Part shown: positions 43,938 through 55,945 of the stretch, piece by piece
Layout: every line of letters starts with the position of its first letter
Position numbering within the stretch: position 1 is the stretch's first letter
NCBI RefSeq assembly: GCF_036030735.1
Contig: NZ_CP107928.1
Span: 7,006,001-7,070,000 of the forward strand
Length of the DNA: 64,000 nucleotides
Reading direction: 5' to 3'
Origin: Streptomyces sp. NBC_00425
GTDB lineage: Bacteria > Actinomycetota > Actinomycetes > Streptomycetales > Streptomycetaceae
The notes under the pieces: generated by a model
Databases searched by the model: none
The model's input: the letters and a program-made list of their open reading frames with translations, nothing else
What the model was told of the DNA's origin: nothing
Translations under genes and position numbers: made by a program

Positions 43938-44972
43938 GTGGCGTCCCATCGTCGACCGAAGCAGCCGAGTCGCGCGCGCGTGACCGTGCTGACCACCGCA
44001 GCCGCCGCTGCCGTCGTGCTGAGCTCCCAGGCCGCCAACGCGGCGCCCAGCGAGAAGCTCACCAAGGACGAGGTCAAGAGCAAGGTCGACAAGCTCTACG
44101 AAGAGGCGGAGCAGGCCACCGAGACGTACAACGGGGCCAAGGAGAAGCAGGAGAAGCTCCAGAAGGAGATCTCCACCATCCAGGACAACGTCGCCCGCGG
44201 TCAGGCAGACCTCAACGAGCTGCGTGACTCCATGGGCCTGGCGGCCGCGGCCCAGTACCGCACCGGCTCCATCGACCCCTCCCTGCAGCTGCTCCTCTCC
44301 TCGAACCCGGACGACTACCTGGACAAGGCGTCCGCCGCCGACCAGCTCAGCGCCCAGCAGGTCGAGGCGCTGAAGAAGATCCAGGAGAAGCAGCGCGAGC
44401 TCGCGCAGGAGCGCAGCGAGGCGTCCACCAAGCTCAAGGACCTCGCCACCACCCGCACCGAGCTGGGCAAGAAGAAGAAGGAAGTCCAGGGGAAGCTGGC
44501 CGAGGCGCAGAAGCTCCTCAACACGCTGACGGCCAAGGAGAAGGCGGCCCTCTCCGCCGCCGACGCCCGCGCCAGCCGCGACGCCGGAGATCGGGTCGAC
44601 CTCGGCGACACTCCGCCTGGCTCCGGCTTCGCCATGGCCGCCTTCCGCGCCGCCCAGACGCAGCTCGGCAAGCCGTACCAGTACGGCGCCACCGGGACCG
44701 CCACGTACGACTGCTCGGGCCTGACCTCCTGGGCCTACGGCCAGGCGGGCGTCCACATCTCGCGTACCTCGCAGGCCCAGGCCAACGACGGCACGCGCAT
44801 CTACAGCAAGTCCGACCTCAAGGTCGGCGACCTGGTCATCTTCTACGGCGACCAGCACCACGTCGGCCTGTACGCGGGCAACGGCCAGGTGCTGCACGCC
44901 CCGCGCACCAACACCGTCGTGCGCTACGAGTCGATCGACAACATGCCGTTCCAGTTCGGCGTCCGGATCTGA
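43938..44972 (+). CDS. Secreted NlpC/P60 peptidoglycan endopeptidase (copy 1)
   Basis: 344-aa exported hydrolase cutting the peptide stem of peptidoglycan. Signal peptide to about residue 35 (TVLTTAAAAAVVLSSQAANA), then a coiled-coil domain (about 40-215) and the NlpC/P60 domain with catalytic Cys259 (ATYDCSGLTSWAYG), His in QHHVGLYAGNG and HAPRT. The GTG at 43938 has AAGGAG 9 nt upstream. The RipA/RPIP-like coiled-coil plus NlpC layout suggests a cell-division or spore-related role. A close paralogue follows directly (45169). Confidence 0.94.
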   Translation: MASHRRPKQPSRARVTVLTTAAAAAVVLSSQAANAAPSEKLTKDEVKSKVDKLYEEAEQATETYNGAKEKQEKLQKEISTIQDNVARGQADLNELRDSMGLAAAAQYRTGSIDPSLQLLLSSNPDDYLDKASAADQLSAQQVEALKKIQEKQRELAQERSEASTKLKDLATTRTELGKKKKEVQGKLAEAQKLLNTLTAKEKAALSAADARASRDAGDRVDLGDTPPGSGFAMAAFRAAQTQLGKPYQYGATGTATYDCSGLTSWAYGQAGVHISRTSQAQANDGTRIYSKSDLKVGDLVIFYGDQHHVGLYAGNGQVLHAPRTNTVVRYESIDNMPFQFGVRI

Positions 44973-45037
44973 CCGTCCTCAAGATCGGGACACCACGCCG
45001 CCCGAACGGGCGAATCGTGGCGACGAGAAGTGACCCC

Positions 45038-45073
45038 ACGCCCCGCCGGTGACCTGCGTCAGCGGCGGGGCGT
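45038..45073. terminator. Hairpin after the first NlpC/P60 gene
   Basis: Perfect 11-bp stem: ACGCCCCGCCG (45038-45048) and CGGCGGGGCGT (45063-45073), 14-nt loop, 65 bp after the stop codon. Confidence 0.65.
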
Positions 45074-45168
45074 CACTGTGCGTGCCCGCCGAGGTCTTTG
45101 GCCGACCCCCTGTCGCGGGGCTACTGTCTGCCGCGTTCTGTCCGCCGGTGGAAGGAGCGCGGCTTCCC

Positions 45169-46191
45169 GTGGGGTCCCATCGTCGCCTTGCACAGTCCGG
45201 GTTCGACCGGGGCGCCTGCAGCGCCCTGAGCGTGCTGTCCGTCGCGGCCGCCGCACTCGGCGCCGTCTCCGCCGTACCGGCCACGGCCGCGCCGCACGAC
45301 GACACCCGTGCCGAGGTGGACCGTCTCTACGAGGAGGCCGAGAAGGCCACCGAGGCCTTCAACAAGGCCGACGAGCGCGCAGACACCCTGCGGGAGCAGG
45401 TCGGCCTGGCCCAGGACCACATCGCCCGCCAGCAGGCGCGCGTCAACGACATGCGCGACGAGCTCGGGTCGCTGGCGGGCGCCCAGTACCGCTCCGGCGG
45501 CCTCGACCCCTCGCTGGCGCTGCTGTTCTCCGACGACCCCGAGGAGTACCTCGCCAAGGCGTCCGTCCTCGACCGCGTCACCGCCCGCCAGGCCGGCGAA
45601 CTGCGCACCCTGCAGAGCGCGCTGCGCGAACTCGCCCAGGAGCGCTCGGAGGCCGCCCGCAAGCTCGCCGAGCTGGAGAAGAGCCGCAAGGCCGTCACGC
45701 GTCACAAGCAGAGCGTGGAGCAGAAACTCGCCAGGGCCCGGCAGTTGCTCGACTCGCTGCCGTCCGACGAACGCGCCGCCTACGACCGGGCCTCCCGGTC
45801 CGGCCGCGACGGCCTGCCGGACCTCACCGGCGCCGTACCCGCGTCGGGCCGGGCGGGCGCGGCCGTGGCCGCCGTGCGCTCCGCGCTCGGCAAGCCGTAC
45901 ATCTGGGGCGCCAACGGCCCCTCCGGATTCGACTGCTCGGGCCTCATGCAGTGGTCGTACGCGCAGGCCGGGGTCTCCCTGCCGCGCACCTCGCAGGCCC
46001 AGGCGCACGCCGGACGCCGGGTGCCGCTCTCCCAGGCACAGCCCGGCGACATCGTCACCTACCGCTCCGACGCCAGCCACGTCGGCATGTACGTCGGCAA
46101 CGGGCAGGTCATCCACGCTCCCTACCCGGGCGCGCCGGTGCGCTACGACCCGGTCGGGATGATGCCGGTGTCGTCCGTCACCAGGCCCTGA
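45169..46191 (+). CDS. Secreted NlpC/P60 peptidoglycan endopeptidase (copy 2)
   Basis: 340-aa paralogue of the upstream gene. Signal sequence (SALSVLSVAAAALGAVSA), coiled coil (about 45-210) and NlpC/P60 domain with Cys256 (GFDCSGLMQWSY) and His in SHVGMYVGNG. Both products begin with (V)xSHRR and share CSGL..W.Y.QAG and RTSQAQA, indicating tandem duplication. The GTG at 45169 is preceded by AAGGAG at 11 nt. A terminator-like stem (45038-45073) separates the copies, so each is probably transcribed separately. Confidence 0.94.
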   Translation: MGSHRRLAQSGFDRGACSALSVLSVAAAALGAVSAVPATAAPHDDTRAEVDRLYEEAEKATEAFNKADERADTLREQVGLAQDHIARQQARVNDMRDELGSLAGAQYRSGGLDPSLALLFSDDPEEYLAKASVLDRVTARQAGELRTLQSALRELAQERSEAARKLAELEKSRKAVTRHKQSVEQKLARARQLLDSLPSDERAAYDRASRSGRDGLPDLTGAVPASGRAGAAVAAVRSALGKPYIWGANGPSGFDCSGLMQWSYAQAGVSLPRTSQAQAHAGRRVPLSQAQPGDIVTYRSDASHVGMYVGNGQVIHAPYPGAPVRYDPVGMMPVSSVTRP

Positions 46192-46217
46192 CCGGGTCCC
46201 ACCGGCCCCTGCCGCCG

Positions 46218-46223
46218 TACGAT
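46218..46223 (+). promoter_or_regulatory. -10 box, leaderless candidate for the 400-aa lipoprotein gene
   Basis: TACGAT, 7 nt before the ATG at 46231. Confidence 0.35.
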
Positions 46224-46230
46224 CGGGAGA

Positions 46231-47433
46231 ATGGCTGGTCGAAGGCGGGCGCGCGGCGCCGGGGTGCGCGGGCTCTGCCTGCTGCTGGCCCCGCTGTTCG
46301 TCGGGTTGGTCGCCTGCGGCGGGCGCGCCGGACCGGACCATGCGCGGGCCGACGTCCAGCGGGTCCTGGACCGGCGGGCCGCCGCGGTCCTCGGACATGA
46401 CGCGCGTGCCTACGCGGCCACCGGGACCGCGACCGGGTACGCCTCGCTGCGGGCCGTGCCGCTGGCGGCCTGGTCCTACCGGGTGACGGCCCTGCACCGC
46501 GCCGGGGACGCCGCCACCGCCGACGCCGAGCTCAGCTACCGGGTGGCGGGCTACGACCGGGCGCCGGTGACCGTGGGCCGTACCCTGCGCCTGGCCCGCG
46601 ACGGCTCCGGGCGGTGGTCGGTGGCTTCGGAGAAGCCCGCCGGGAAGGCCGCCCAGCAACTCTGGGACCAGGGCGCGGTGCGCGTCGTGCGGGGCGCGCA
46701 CAGCCTGGTGCTGGGGGTCGGTCAGACCGACGAGCGGCTGCGGGCCTTCGCCGGGCTGGCCGACGACGCCGTCCCCGAGGTCTCGGCCGCGTGGGGCACC
46801 GACTGGGCCGGGCACGTCGTCGTCCTCGTGCCGAAGTCGCTGGACGGCATGGCGGCGCTGCTCGGCTCGCCGGCCTCCTCCTACCGGGGGATAGCCGCGG
46901 TCACGACCGGCGAGACGGGCGGCGGCGCCAAGGCGCCCGCGGACCGGGTCATCGTCAACCCCGACGCGTACGCCATGCTCGGCCGGGTCGGCCGCCAGGT
47001 GGTCCTCACCCATGAGACGACGCACGTCGCGACGCGCGCCCACACCAACGCCGCCACCCCGCTGTGGCTGTCCGAGGGGTACGCCGACTGGGTCGGCTAC
47101 CGCGACACCGGCCGCACGCCCGCCGAGGCCGCGCCGGAACTCCAGCGAGCCGTCACCGAGGGGAAGGCGTCGGCGGCGCTGCCCGCCGACGGCGACTTCG
47201 GCTTCACGGGCGACACCGAGCGGCTGGCCACGGCCTACGAGGGCGGCTGGCTGGCCTGCCGCATGGTCGCCGATCGGTGGGGCGAGGTGAGACTCGACGC
47301 CTTCTACCGGGCGGTGGGGGCGCACGGGAAGCGGTCGGGGGCGGTGGAGAGCGCGCTGCGCAGCACGCTCGGCGTCACCCTGGCGGAGTTCACGGCGGAC
47401 TGGCAGGCCTACCTGAAGTCGCAGCTCGGCTGA
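46231..47433 (+). CDS. Lipoprotein with HExxH metallopeptidase-like domain
   Basis: 400-aa exported protein. The signal peptide has a lipobox (LFVGLVACGG). Residues about 35-150 form a small mixed domain; the C-terminal half carries VLTHETTHVATRAH (HExxH) and WLSEGYADWVGY, whose downstream glutamate fits a gluzincin zinc site. It may be a peptidase acting on cell-wall proteins, but the substrate is unknown. The ATG at 46231 follows a GGGAGA and lies 7 nt after TACGAT, so leaderless or SD-led translation are both possible. It is the third cell-envelope gene in a row after two NlpC/P60 genes. Confidence 0.88.
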   Translation: MAGRRRARGAGVRGLCLLLAPLFVGLVACGGRAGPDHARADVQRVLDRRAAAVLGHDARAYAATGTATGYASLRAVPLAAWSYRVTALHRAGDAATADAELSYRVAGYDRAPVTVGRTLRLARDGSGRWSVASEKPAGKAAQQLWDQGAVRVVRGAHSLVLGVGQTDERLRAFAGLADDAVPEVSAAWGTDWAGHVVVLVPKSLDGMAALLGSPASSYRGIAAVTTGETGGGAKAPADRVIVNPDAYAMLGRVGRQVVLTHETTHVATRAHTNAATPLWLSEGYADWVGYRDTGRTPAEAAPELQRAVTEGKASAALPADGDFGFTGDTERLATAYEGGWLACRMVADRWGEVRLDAFYRAVGAHGKRSGAVESALRSTLGVTLAEFTADWQAYLKSQLG

Positions 47434-47446
47434 CCCGCGTCGGACC

Positions 47447-47526
47447 GGCGGGACTGCGGATCGGCGGGACTGCTGGCCGCCGGGACTGCGGATCAGTGGG
47501 ACTGCGGGCCGGCGGGACTGCCCGCG
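47447..47526. repeat. 16-bp tandem repeat (five units)
   Basis: Five consecutive 16-bp units, consensus GGCGGGACTGCGGATC, with 3-5 differences between some of them. Lies just after the lipoprotein gene and before the padR 3' end. Confidence 0.85.
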
Positions 47527-47563
47527 GGGCCGGTTCGGCCCGGTCCGCGGCGAAGCGGCGCGG

Positions 47564-48100
47564 TCACCCGGGGTCCGGGCGGGTCAGTTCCGCGATCGCC
47601 TCGTGCAGCCAGTGTCGCTCCGCCCGGCCCGTGGCCCGTGCGACGCGCAGCATGCCCTGCCGGAACAGGTCGTGCGCCTGTTCCGCCCGGACGGGCTCGC
47701 CGTCGTCGTAGAAGAAGCTCGTCGGCGTCTGCAGGAAGTCCAGGCGGCGCTGCAGGACGGCGGCCTGTTCCAGGCGGTCGGGCAGGTGCCGCAGGAACGC
47801 CAGGACGGTGTTGAAGCGGACCTGGTCGGTGATCTCGGCCTGTTTCGGCCGCCGCAGGCGTTCCAGCAGGTCTGCGCGGCCCTGCTCGGTGAGGGTCAGG
47901 ACCCGGCGGGGGGCCGCGCTCGCGCCGTCCTCGGTGTGCTGGTCGAGCGTGCCGGCGGCGACGAGCCGGTTGATCGCCGGGTAGAGGGCGCCGTCGCTGA
48001 CCGGGCGGACGTGGCCGGTCAGGGCCTTGATGCGCTCCTTCAACTCGTACCCGTGCAGGGGCTCCTCGGCGAGGAACCCGAGGATCGACAGCTCGAGCAT
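47564..48100 (-). CDS. PadR-family transcriptional regulator
   Basis: 178-aa regulator with the winged-helix N-terminus of PadR (LELSILGFLAEEPLHGYELK, then VSDGALYPAINRLVAAG) and a C-terminal dimerisation helix region. Start: ATG at 48100 with AAGGAG upstream. It diverges from the MATE gene, sharing 120 bp that contain a 30-bp near-perfect palindrome (48133-48162). The usual arrangement is repression of the transporter and of itself, relieved by a drug or phenolic ligand. The ligand is unknown. Confidence 0.92.
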   Translation of the reverse strand: MLELSILGFLAEEPLHGYELKERIKALTGHVRPVSDGALYPAINRLVAAGTLDQHTEDGASAAPRRVLTLTEQGRADLLERLRRPKQAEITDQVRFNTVLAFLRHLPDRLEQAAVLQRRLDFLQTPTSFFYDDGEPVRAEQAHDLFRQGMLRVARATGRAERHWLHEAIAELTRPDPG

Positions 48101-48132
48101 GACACTCCTTGCGGTCTCGGCGTCCCCATGTT

Positions 48133-48162
48133 ACCTCTTATCGAGCTACCTCGATTAGAGGT
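48133..48162. promoter_or_regulatory. PadR operator-like palindrome
   Basis: ACCTCTTATCGAG (48133-48145), spacer CTAC, CTCGATTAGAGGT (48150-48162): 13-bp arms with one mismatch, A+T-rich for this genome. It lies between divergent padR and MATE genes; a partial third arm, ATCTCGATCAG, begins at about 48171. Confidence 0.7.
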
Positions 48163-48220
48163 ATCCCGGCATCTCGATCAGGGTCGCGCGCCGGGGCGGC
48201 CCGTCCCAGGGGGATCCGTC

Positions 48221-49585
48221 ATGGACAGCCATCGCAGACGACTCGTCTCGCTCGCCCACCCGGTCTACCTGTCCCTGCTGGCCTCCGTGGCCGCCGGGAT
48301 CATCAACACGTTCTGGGTGTCCCGCCTCGGCGGGCCGGCGGTCGCCGCCGTCGCGGTCGCGACCAACGCCGAGAACGTGCTGCTCGGCGTCGCGCTGGTG
48401 TTCGCCTCGGGGACGACGGTGCTGGTCGCGCATGCCCGAGGGGCGCGGGACCCGGCGGCGGTGCGCGCGGCGGTCCGGGGCGGCTGGGCGCTGTGCGCGG
48501 CGATCACCCCCGTGGTCGCGGCCGGCGGCTTCCTGCTGCGCGAGCCGCTGTCCCGGCTGGTCCTCGGCGGGGACGGCGGCCCGGCCCTCCCGCTCGCCGT
48601 CTCCTACTTCGCCGTCTCGATGCCGGGCATCGCCGTCTTCTTCGCCCAGCAGCTCGTGGACGGCATCCTCAAGGGCGCGGGCGACACCAGGACCCCGATG
48701 CGGCTGGCCCTGCTGGCGAACGGCCTCATCCTGCTCTGCGACCCGCTGTTCATCCACCTGTACGGCGTCCCGGGCGCCGCCGCCTCCACGGTGGCGTGCC
48801 GGGCCGTCGCCCTCGGAACCGGGCTGCTCGCCCTGCGCCGCGCCCCCCTGCCGAGGGAGGCCGCCGGCGCCCCGCCCGCCCTCGGCGTCGCCGCCTCCCT
48901 GCGGCGGACGCTGACCACCGGGCTGCCCATGTCGGCGGACTTCACCGTGCGGCAGGCCGGAACGCTGGCCCTGGTGGCGGTCGTGGCGAGGCTCGGAGTG
49001 ACGGCGGTGGCCGCCTACGCGATCGCCTACAAGGTGCTGTACGTGGCGACCATGGCGTTCTACGCGGTCCGCCAGGCGGCGTCCATCCACACCGCGCACA
49101 CGCTGGGCGCGGCCGGAACGCCGGCCCTGCGCCCGGGAGCGGCCGCGACCGCGCGGGTGCGGCGGGCGATCGGGTTGCAGGCGGTGCTCGTCTCGGGCTG
49201 CGCGGGTCTCGCGGCCGCCCTGCTGCTGAGCGTGACGGCCCCCGTCGTCATGGCCGCCTTCGGCTCCGGCCCCGCGGTGGCCCATCAGGGGGTGGTCTTC
49301 CTGCGCTGCATCGGGCCCTACCTCCTGCTCATGGGCGGATTCATCGCTCTGGGCGGGGTCTTCGAGGGAAGCGGCGGTGCGCCCGTGCTGCTGCGGGTGA
49401 CCGTACTGGGCGCCGCCGTCCAGCTGCCGCTGGCGTACGGGCTCTCGGAATGGGGGCTGCCCGGGGTGTGCCTGGCCCTGACGCTCGGGATGGCGGTGCA
49501 GTGCGCGGCGGTGGCCGCGGTGCTGCGGCGGGCGTGGCGGCCAGGTCAGGAGGAGACGTTGCGCTCGCCGGCGCGGGCCGTCTGA
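48221..49585 (+). CDS. MATE-family multidrug efflux transporter
   Basis: 454-aa 12-helix transporter (NorM/DinF-like). Helix 1 begins at about residue 12 (LAHPVYLSLLASVAAGIINT); typical MATE features include VSRLGGPAVAAVAVATN, PMSADFTVRQAGTLALV and the two-fold repeated helix pattern. It exports drugs or metabolites with H+ or Na+. The ATG at 48221 has CAGGGGGAT upstream. The end overlaps the convergent GT87 gene by 40 bp. Probably controlled by the neighbouring PadR. Confidence 0.92.
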   Translation: MDSHRRRLVSLAHPVYLSLLASVAAGIINTFWVSRLGGPAVAAVAVATNAENVLLGVALVFASGTTVLVAHARGARDPAAVRAAVRGGWALCAAITPVVAAGGFLLREPLSRLVLGGDGGPALPLAVSYFAVSMPGIAVFFAQQLVDGILKGAGDTRTPMRLALLANGLILLCDPLFIHLYGVPGAAASTVACRAVALGTGLLALRRAPLPREAAGAPPALGVAASLRRTLTTGLPMSADFTVRQAGTLALVAVVARLGVTAVAAYAIAYKVLYVATMAFYAVRQAASIHTAHTLGAAGTPALRPGAAATARVRRAIGLQAVLVSGCAGLAAALLLSVTAPVVMAAFGSGPAVAHQGVVFLRCIGPYLLLMGGFIALGGVFEGSGGAPVLLRVTVLGAAVQLPLAYGLSEWGLPGVCLALTLGMAVQCAAVAAVLRRAWRPGQEETLRSPARAV

Positions 49586-50802
49586 CCGCCCGGGCCGCCG
49601 GAGCCGGCGGGCACGGGCGTCGGCGCCGTCGAGCGCCACAGACGTACCGCTGCGGTGAGGGCGGCGGCCACCAGCAGCCCGTTGCGCAGGACCATCAGGC
49701 AGACGCCGAGGAGGGTGCTCGCGACGACGTCCTCGAACAGGACCGGGAACTCGAGCACCGTCACCGCCGCGGCAGCCAGGACCAGGCCGGCCGGAAGGGT
49801 CATCCGGCTGTCGCGGAAGCACAGGCAGACCGCCGCGAGGCCGATCAGCCACACCAGGTACTGCGGACTGATCACCCGGCTGGTGACGGTGAACAGCAGC
49901 ACCGCCGTGAAGGCCGCCTCGGCGAGCGGACGCGGTCCGAGGCACCTCGCGGTCAGCCGGCTCCGCCACCGCCACAGCAGCAGCCAGCCCGACGCGAGCA
50001 CTGTGAGCCCCAGCGCCACGTCGTTCACCACGTCCACGTACGGCCCGGTGAACTCCAGCGAGCCGTAGCGGAACAGCACCTCGCCCGGCCAGCCGAACCG
50101 CCGCGCGACATGGAGGACGAGAGCGCCCACGGACTCCACCTCGGTGCCCCGGTCGCGCTGGAAGGCGAGGAATCCGAAGGCGCCGGGCATGGCCAGCGCG
50201 AACAGGGCGGACAGCGCGAGGGCCGTCACCGCCGCCGCGCCCCAGGCCCGCCTGCGCACGGCGCCCGCCAGCAGCAGCACCGGCCAGACCTTGAGCAGCG
50301 CCGCGAAGCCCGTCAGCGCACCCATCACGGCGGGCCGCCGTACGCCGGCCACCAGCGCGCCGACCGCGACCGCCGTCACCATCACGTCGTAGCGGGAGTA
50401 CAGGGTCGGGCCGAGCAGCGCGGCGCCCGCCGTCCACAGCCAGGCGCCGCGCAGCGACCGGCCGGGGCGCAGACCCGTGTGCAGCAGGAGCATGAGGACG
50501 GCGAGGTCGGCGAGGAAGGCCAGCACGAAGAACGCCGACGCGTAGTCGAGGAAGGGCAGCAGGCCCGGGGAGAGGATCGCGAGGGCGGCGGCGGGCGGGT
50601 ACTGCCAGGTGACGTCGGCCGCCGGGAACGCGCCGCCGCGCAAGCCCTCGTACCAGTCCCGGTAGGTGGCCCAGACGTCGCTGGTGACGTCGGGGCCGGG
50701 GAACTCGAGGACCTTGAAGACGAAGAGCAGCAGGACGAGCCGGGTCATGCCCCAGGTCGTCAGCAGGCCCGTCAGGGGCCGTCCCGCGTCCGTCATCTGC
50801 AC
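49546..50802 (-). CDS. GT87-family mannosyltransferase (polyprenol-phosphate sugar dependent)
   Basis: 418-aa integral membrane glycosyltransferase of GT87/DUF2029, many helices, with the early-loop acidic/aromatic motif GPDVTSDVWATYRDWYEGL (Asp for catalysis) and VTWQYPPAAALAIL. Mycobacterial Rv2181, also near pimB, is of this family and builds lipomannan. Start is uncertain: GTG at 50802 (VQMTDAG) or ATG at 50796. The gene is convergent with MATE and divergent from the PimB-like gene (122 bp). Confidence 0.88.
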   Translation of the reverse strand: MQMTDAGRPLTGLLTTWGMTRLVLLLFVFKVLEFPGPDVTSDVWATYRDWYEGLRGGAFPAADVTWQYPPAAALAILSPGLLPFLDYASAFFVLAFLADLAVLMLLLHTGLRPGRSLRGAWLWTAGAALLGPTLYSRYDVMVTAVAVGALVAGVRRPAVMGALTGFAALLKVWPVLLLAGAVRRRAWGAAAVTALALSALFALAMPGAFGFLAFQRDRGTEVESVGALVLHVARRFGWPGEVLFRYGSLEFTGPYVDVVNDVALGLTVLASGWLLLWRWRSRLTARCLGPRPLAEAAFTAVLLFTVTSRVISPQYLVWLIGLAAVCLCFRDSRMTLPAGLVLAAAAVTVLEFPVLFEDVVASTLLGVCLMVLRNGLLVAAALTAAVRLWRSTAPTPVPAGSGGPGGQTARAGERNVSS

Positions 50803-50910
50803 CGGGAGCCGTCCGTTCCTGTTCGCCCGTCCGCTCGGGCGCCCGTGAGCGCCATGATCCCCCCGCGGGCTGTCGAGCGCGGCCGGACGCGGCGGTGAAC
50901 AGCGTTTGGA

Positions 50911-50916
50911 TAGGGT
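50911..50916 (+). promoter_or_regulatory. -10 box, leaderless candidate for pimB
   Basis: TAGGGT, 8 nt before the ATG at 50925. Confidence 0.4.
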
Positions 50917-50924
50917 CGGCTGCG

Positions 50925-53871
<2,947 letters not shown>

Positions 53872-53899
53872 CACCCCACCAGGAGGTGCGCCGAGCACG

Positions 53900-55696
53900 T
53901 CACTTGGCGTAGATCGCCTCGATCTCGCCCGCGTAGTCCTTCGCCACCACGTTGCGCTTGAGCTTCAGCGACGGCGTGAGGTGGCCCGAGTCCTCCGTGA
54001 ACTGGGAGGAGAGAATGCGGAACTTCCGCACCGATTCCGCTTTCGAGACCGCGGCGTTGCCGTCGTCGATCGCCGACTGGACGGCGGCCTGAAGGTCGGC
54101 GTCATCGCGCAGCGACGCCGCGGTCGAGCCCGCCGGCTTGCCGTGATCGGAGGCCCAACGGCCCAGGAACTCCTCGTCGATGGTGATCAGCGCGCCCACG
54201 AACGGCCGCCCGTCGCCCACCACCATGCACTCCGCGACCAGCGCGTGCGCCCGGATGCGGTCCTCGATCACGGCAGGCGCGACGTTCTTGCCGCCCGCGG
54301 TGACGATGATCTCCTTCTTGCGGCCGGTGATCGCGAGGTAGCCGTCCTCGTCAAGGGTGCCGATGTCACCCGTGTGGAACCAGCCGTCGGCCAGCGCCTC
54401 CGCGGTGGCGCCCGGGTTGTTCCAGTACTCCTTGAACAGGTGCTCGCCGTGCAGCAGCACCTCGCCGTCGTCCGCGATCCGCACGACCGAGCCGGGCAGC
54501 GGCTGGCCGACCGTGCCGATCTTCTGACGGTCCCACGGGTTGAAGGCGGTCGCGGCGCAGGACTCCGTGAGGCCGTAGCCCTCCAGGACGGTGAAGCCGA
54601 TGCCGCGGAAGAAGTGACCGAGGCGCTCGCCCAGCGGGGCGCCGCCGGAGATCGCGTACTCGCCCCTGCCGCCGAGCACCGCGCGCAGCTTGCTGTAGAC
54701 GAGCCGGTCGAAGACCTTGTGCTTGATCTTCAGCTTCAGCGGCGGGCCGGCCGGCAGCTCCAGGGCCCTGCTGTAGGCGATCGCGGTGTCCGCCGCCTTG
54801 TCGAAGATCGCGCCCTTGCCGTCCGCCTGCGCCTTGGCGCGCGCGGAGTTGTAGACCTTCTCGAAGACCCGCGGCACGCCCAGGATCAGCGTCGGGCGGA
54901 AGGACGCCAGCTCGTCGGTGAGGTTCTTGATGTCCGGGACGGTGCCGAGCTTGATCGGCGCCATCATCGGGGCGATCTGCACCAGTCGGCCGAAGACGTG
55001 CGCGAGGGGCAGGAACAGCAGGACGCTGCACTCGCCGGTGCGGAACAGCGGCCGCAGTCGCTCCACGACGTTCCCGCACTCGGCGAAGAAGCTGCGGTGG
55101 GTGAGCACACAGCCCTTGGGCCGGCCGGTCGTGCCGGAGGTGTAGACGATGGTCGCCGGGTCGTCGGCCTTGGCCAGCGAGCTGCGCTCCTCGACGGCCT
55201 CGTCCGAGACGTCCCTGCCGAGCCGCCCGAGCTCCTCGACGCCGCCGGCCTCGATCTGCCAGACGTGCTTCAGCGCGGGCAGCGACTCGCGCACCGACTC
55301 CACGGCCGCCGCGTGGGCGTCCAGCTCGACGACGACGGCCGTCGCCCCGGAGTCCGAGAGGATCCACTGCACCTGCTCCGGGGAGCTGGTCTCGTACACC
55401 GGGACGGTGACCGCGCCCGCGCACCAGATCGCGAAGTCGAGCAGCGTCCACTCGTAGCGGGTGCGCGACATCAGGCCCACCCGGTCGCCGGGCTGGACGC
55501 CGGAGGCGATGAGACCCTTGGCGGCGGCGTGCACCTCGGCGAGGAACGCCGTGGCCGTCACGTCCTGCCAGACGCCGTCCACCTTGCGGGCGATGACGGC
55601 GACCTCGGGGTGCTGCGCGGCGTTTCTGCGGACGATGTCGGTCAGATTGCCGTCCGCAGGGACCTCGTACAAAGCCGGAAGGCTGAACTCGCGCAA
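53900..55696 (-). CDS. Long-chain acyl-CoA synthetase (FadD15-like)
   Basis: 598-aa AMP-forming ligase that activates fatty acids. AMP-binding P-loop TIVYTSGTTGRPKGCVLTH; adenine motif EGYGLTESCAATAFNPW; hinge GWFHTGDIGTLDEDGYL followed by GRKKEI; and C-terminal lysine in TPSLKLKRNVV. Rv2187 FadD15 holds the same position in mycobacteria. The TTG at 55696 has AGGAG 8 nt upstream. Two operator-like palindromes lie in the 323-bp divergent region upstream, about 250 bp from the start. Confidence 0.93.
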   Translation of the reverse strand: MREFSLPALYEVPADGNLTDIVRRNAAQHPEVAVIARKVDGVWQDVTATAFLAEVHAAAKGLIASGVQPGDRVGLMSRTRYEWTLLDFAIWCAGAVTVPVYETSSPEQVQWILSDSGATAVVVELDAHAAAVESVRESLPALKHVWQIEAGGVEELGRLGRDVSDEAVEERSSLAKADDPATIVYTSGTTGRPKGCVLTHRSFFAECGNVVERLRPLFRTGECSVLLFLPLAHVFGRLVQIAPMMAPIKLGTVPDIKNLTDELASFRPTLILGVPRVFEKVYNSARAKAQADGKGAIFDKAADTAIAYSRALELPAGPPLKLKIKHKVFDRLVYSKLRAVLGGRGEYAISGGAPLGERLGHFFRGIGFTVLEGYGLTESCAATAFNPWDRQKIGTVGQPLPGSVVRIADDGEVLLHGEHLFKEYWNNPGATAEALADGWFHTGDIGTLDEDGYLAITGRKKEIIVTAGGKNVAPAVIEDRIRAHALVAECMVVGDGRPFVGALITIDEEFLGRWASDHGKPAGSTAASLRDDADLQAAVQSAIDDGNAAVSKAESVRKFRILSSQFTEDSGHLTPSLKLKRNVVAKDYAGEIEAIYAK

Positions 55697-55945
55697 GACT
55701 GCTGCTCCTCATAGGGCGCCGGCGCCACGACGTTGTGCGATGCGACGATGCGGTCCATGGCTCGGGCATGCGCTCAGATGTCTCGGCGGAATCTCCGTGG
55801 CCGGAATCTCCGTGGTTGAAAACCTGAGCACAACTGGACTGCCCGGACGTTACCCGTCGGTATGGCCTCTTCGACAGGGGGGTCCGACGAGATGTTCGCT
55901 GCGTCACACAGATTGGTGTCTACCGGGCGACAGTAGTCCACCACT

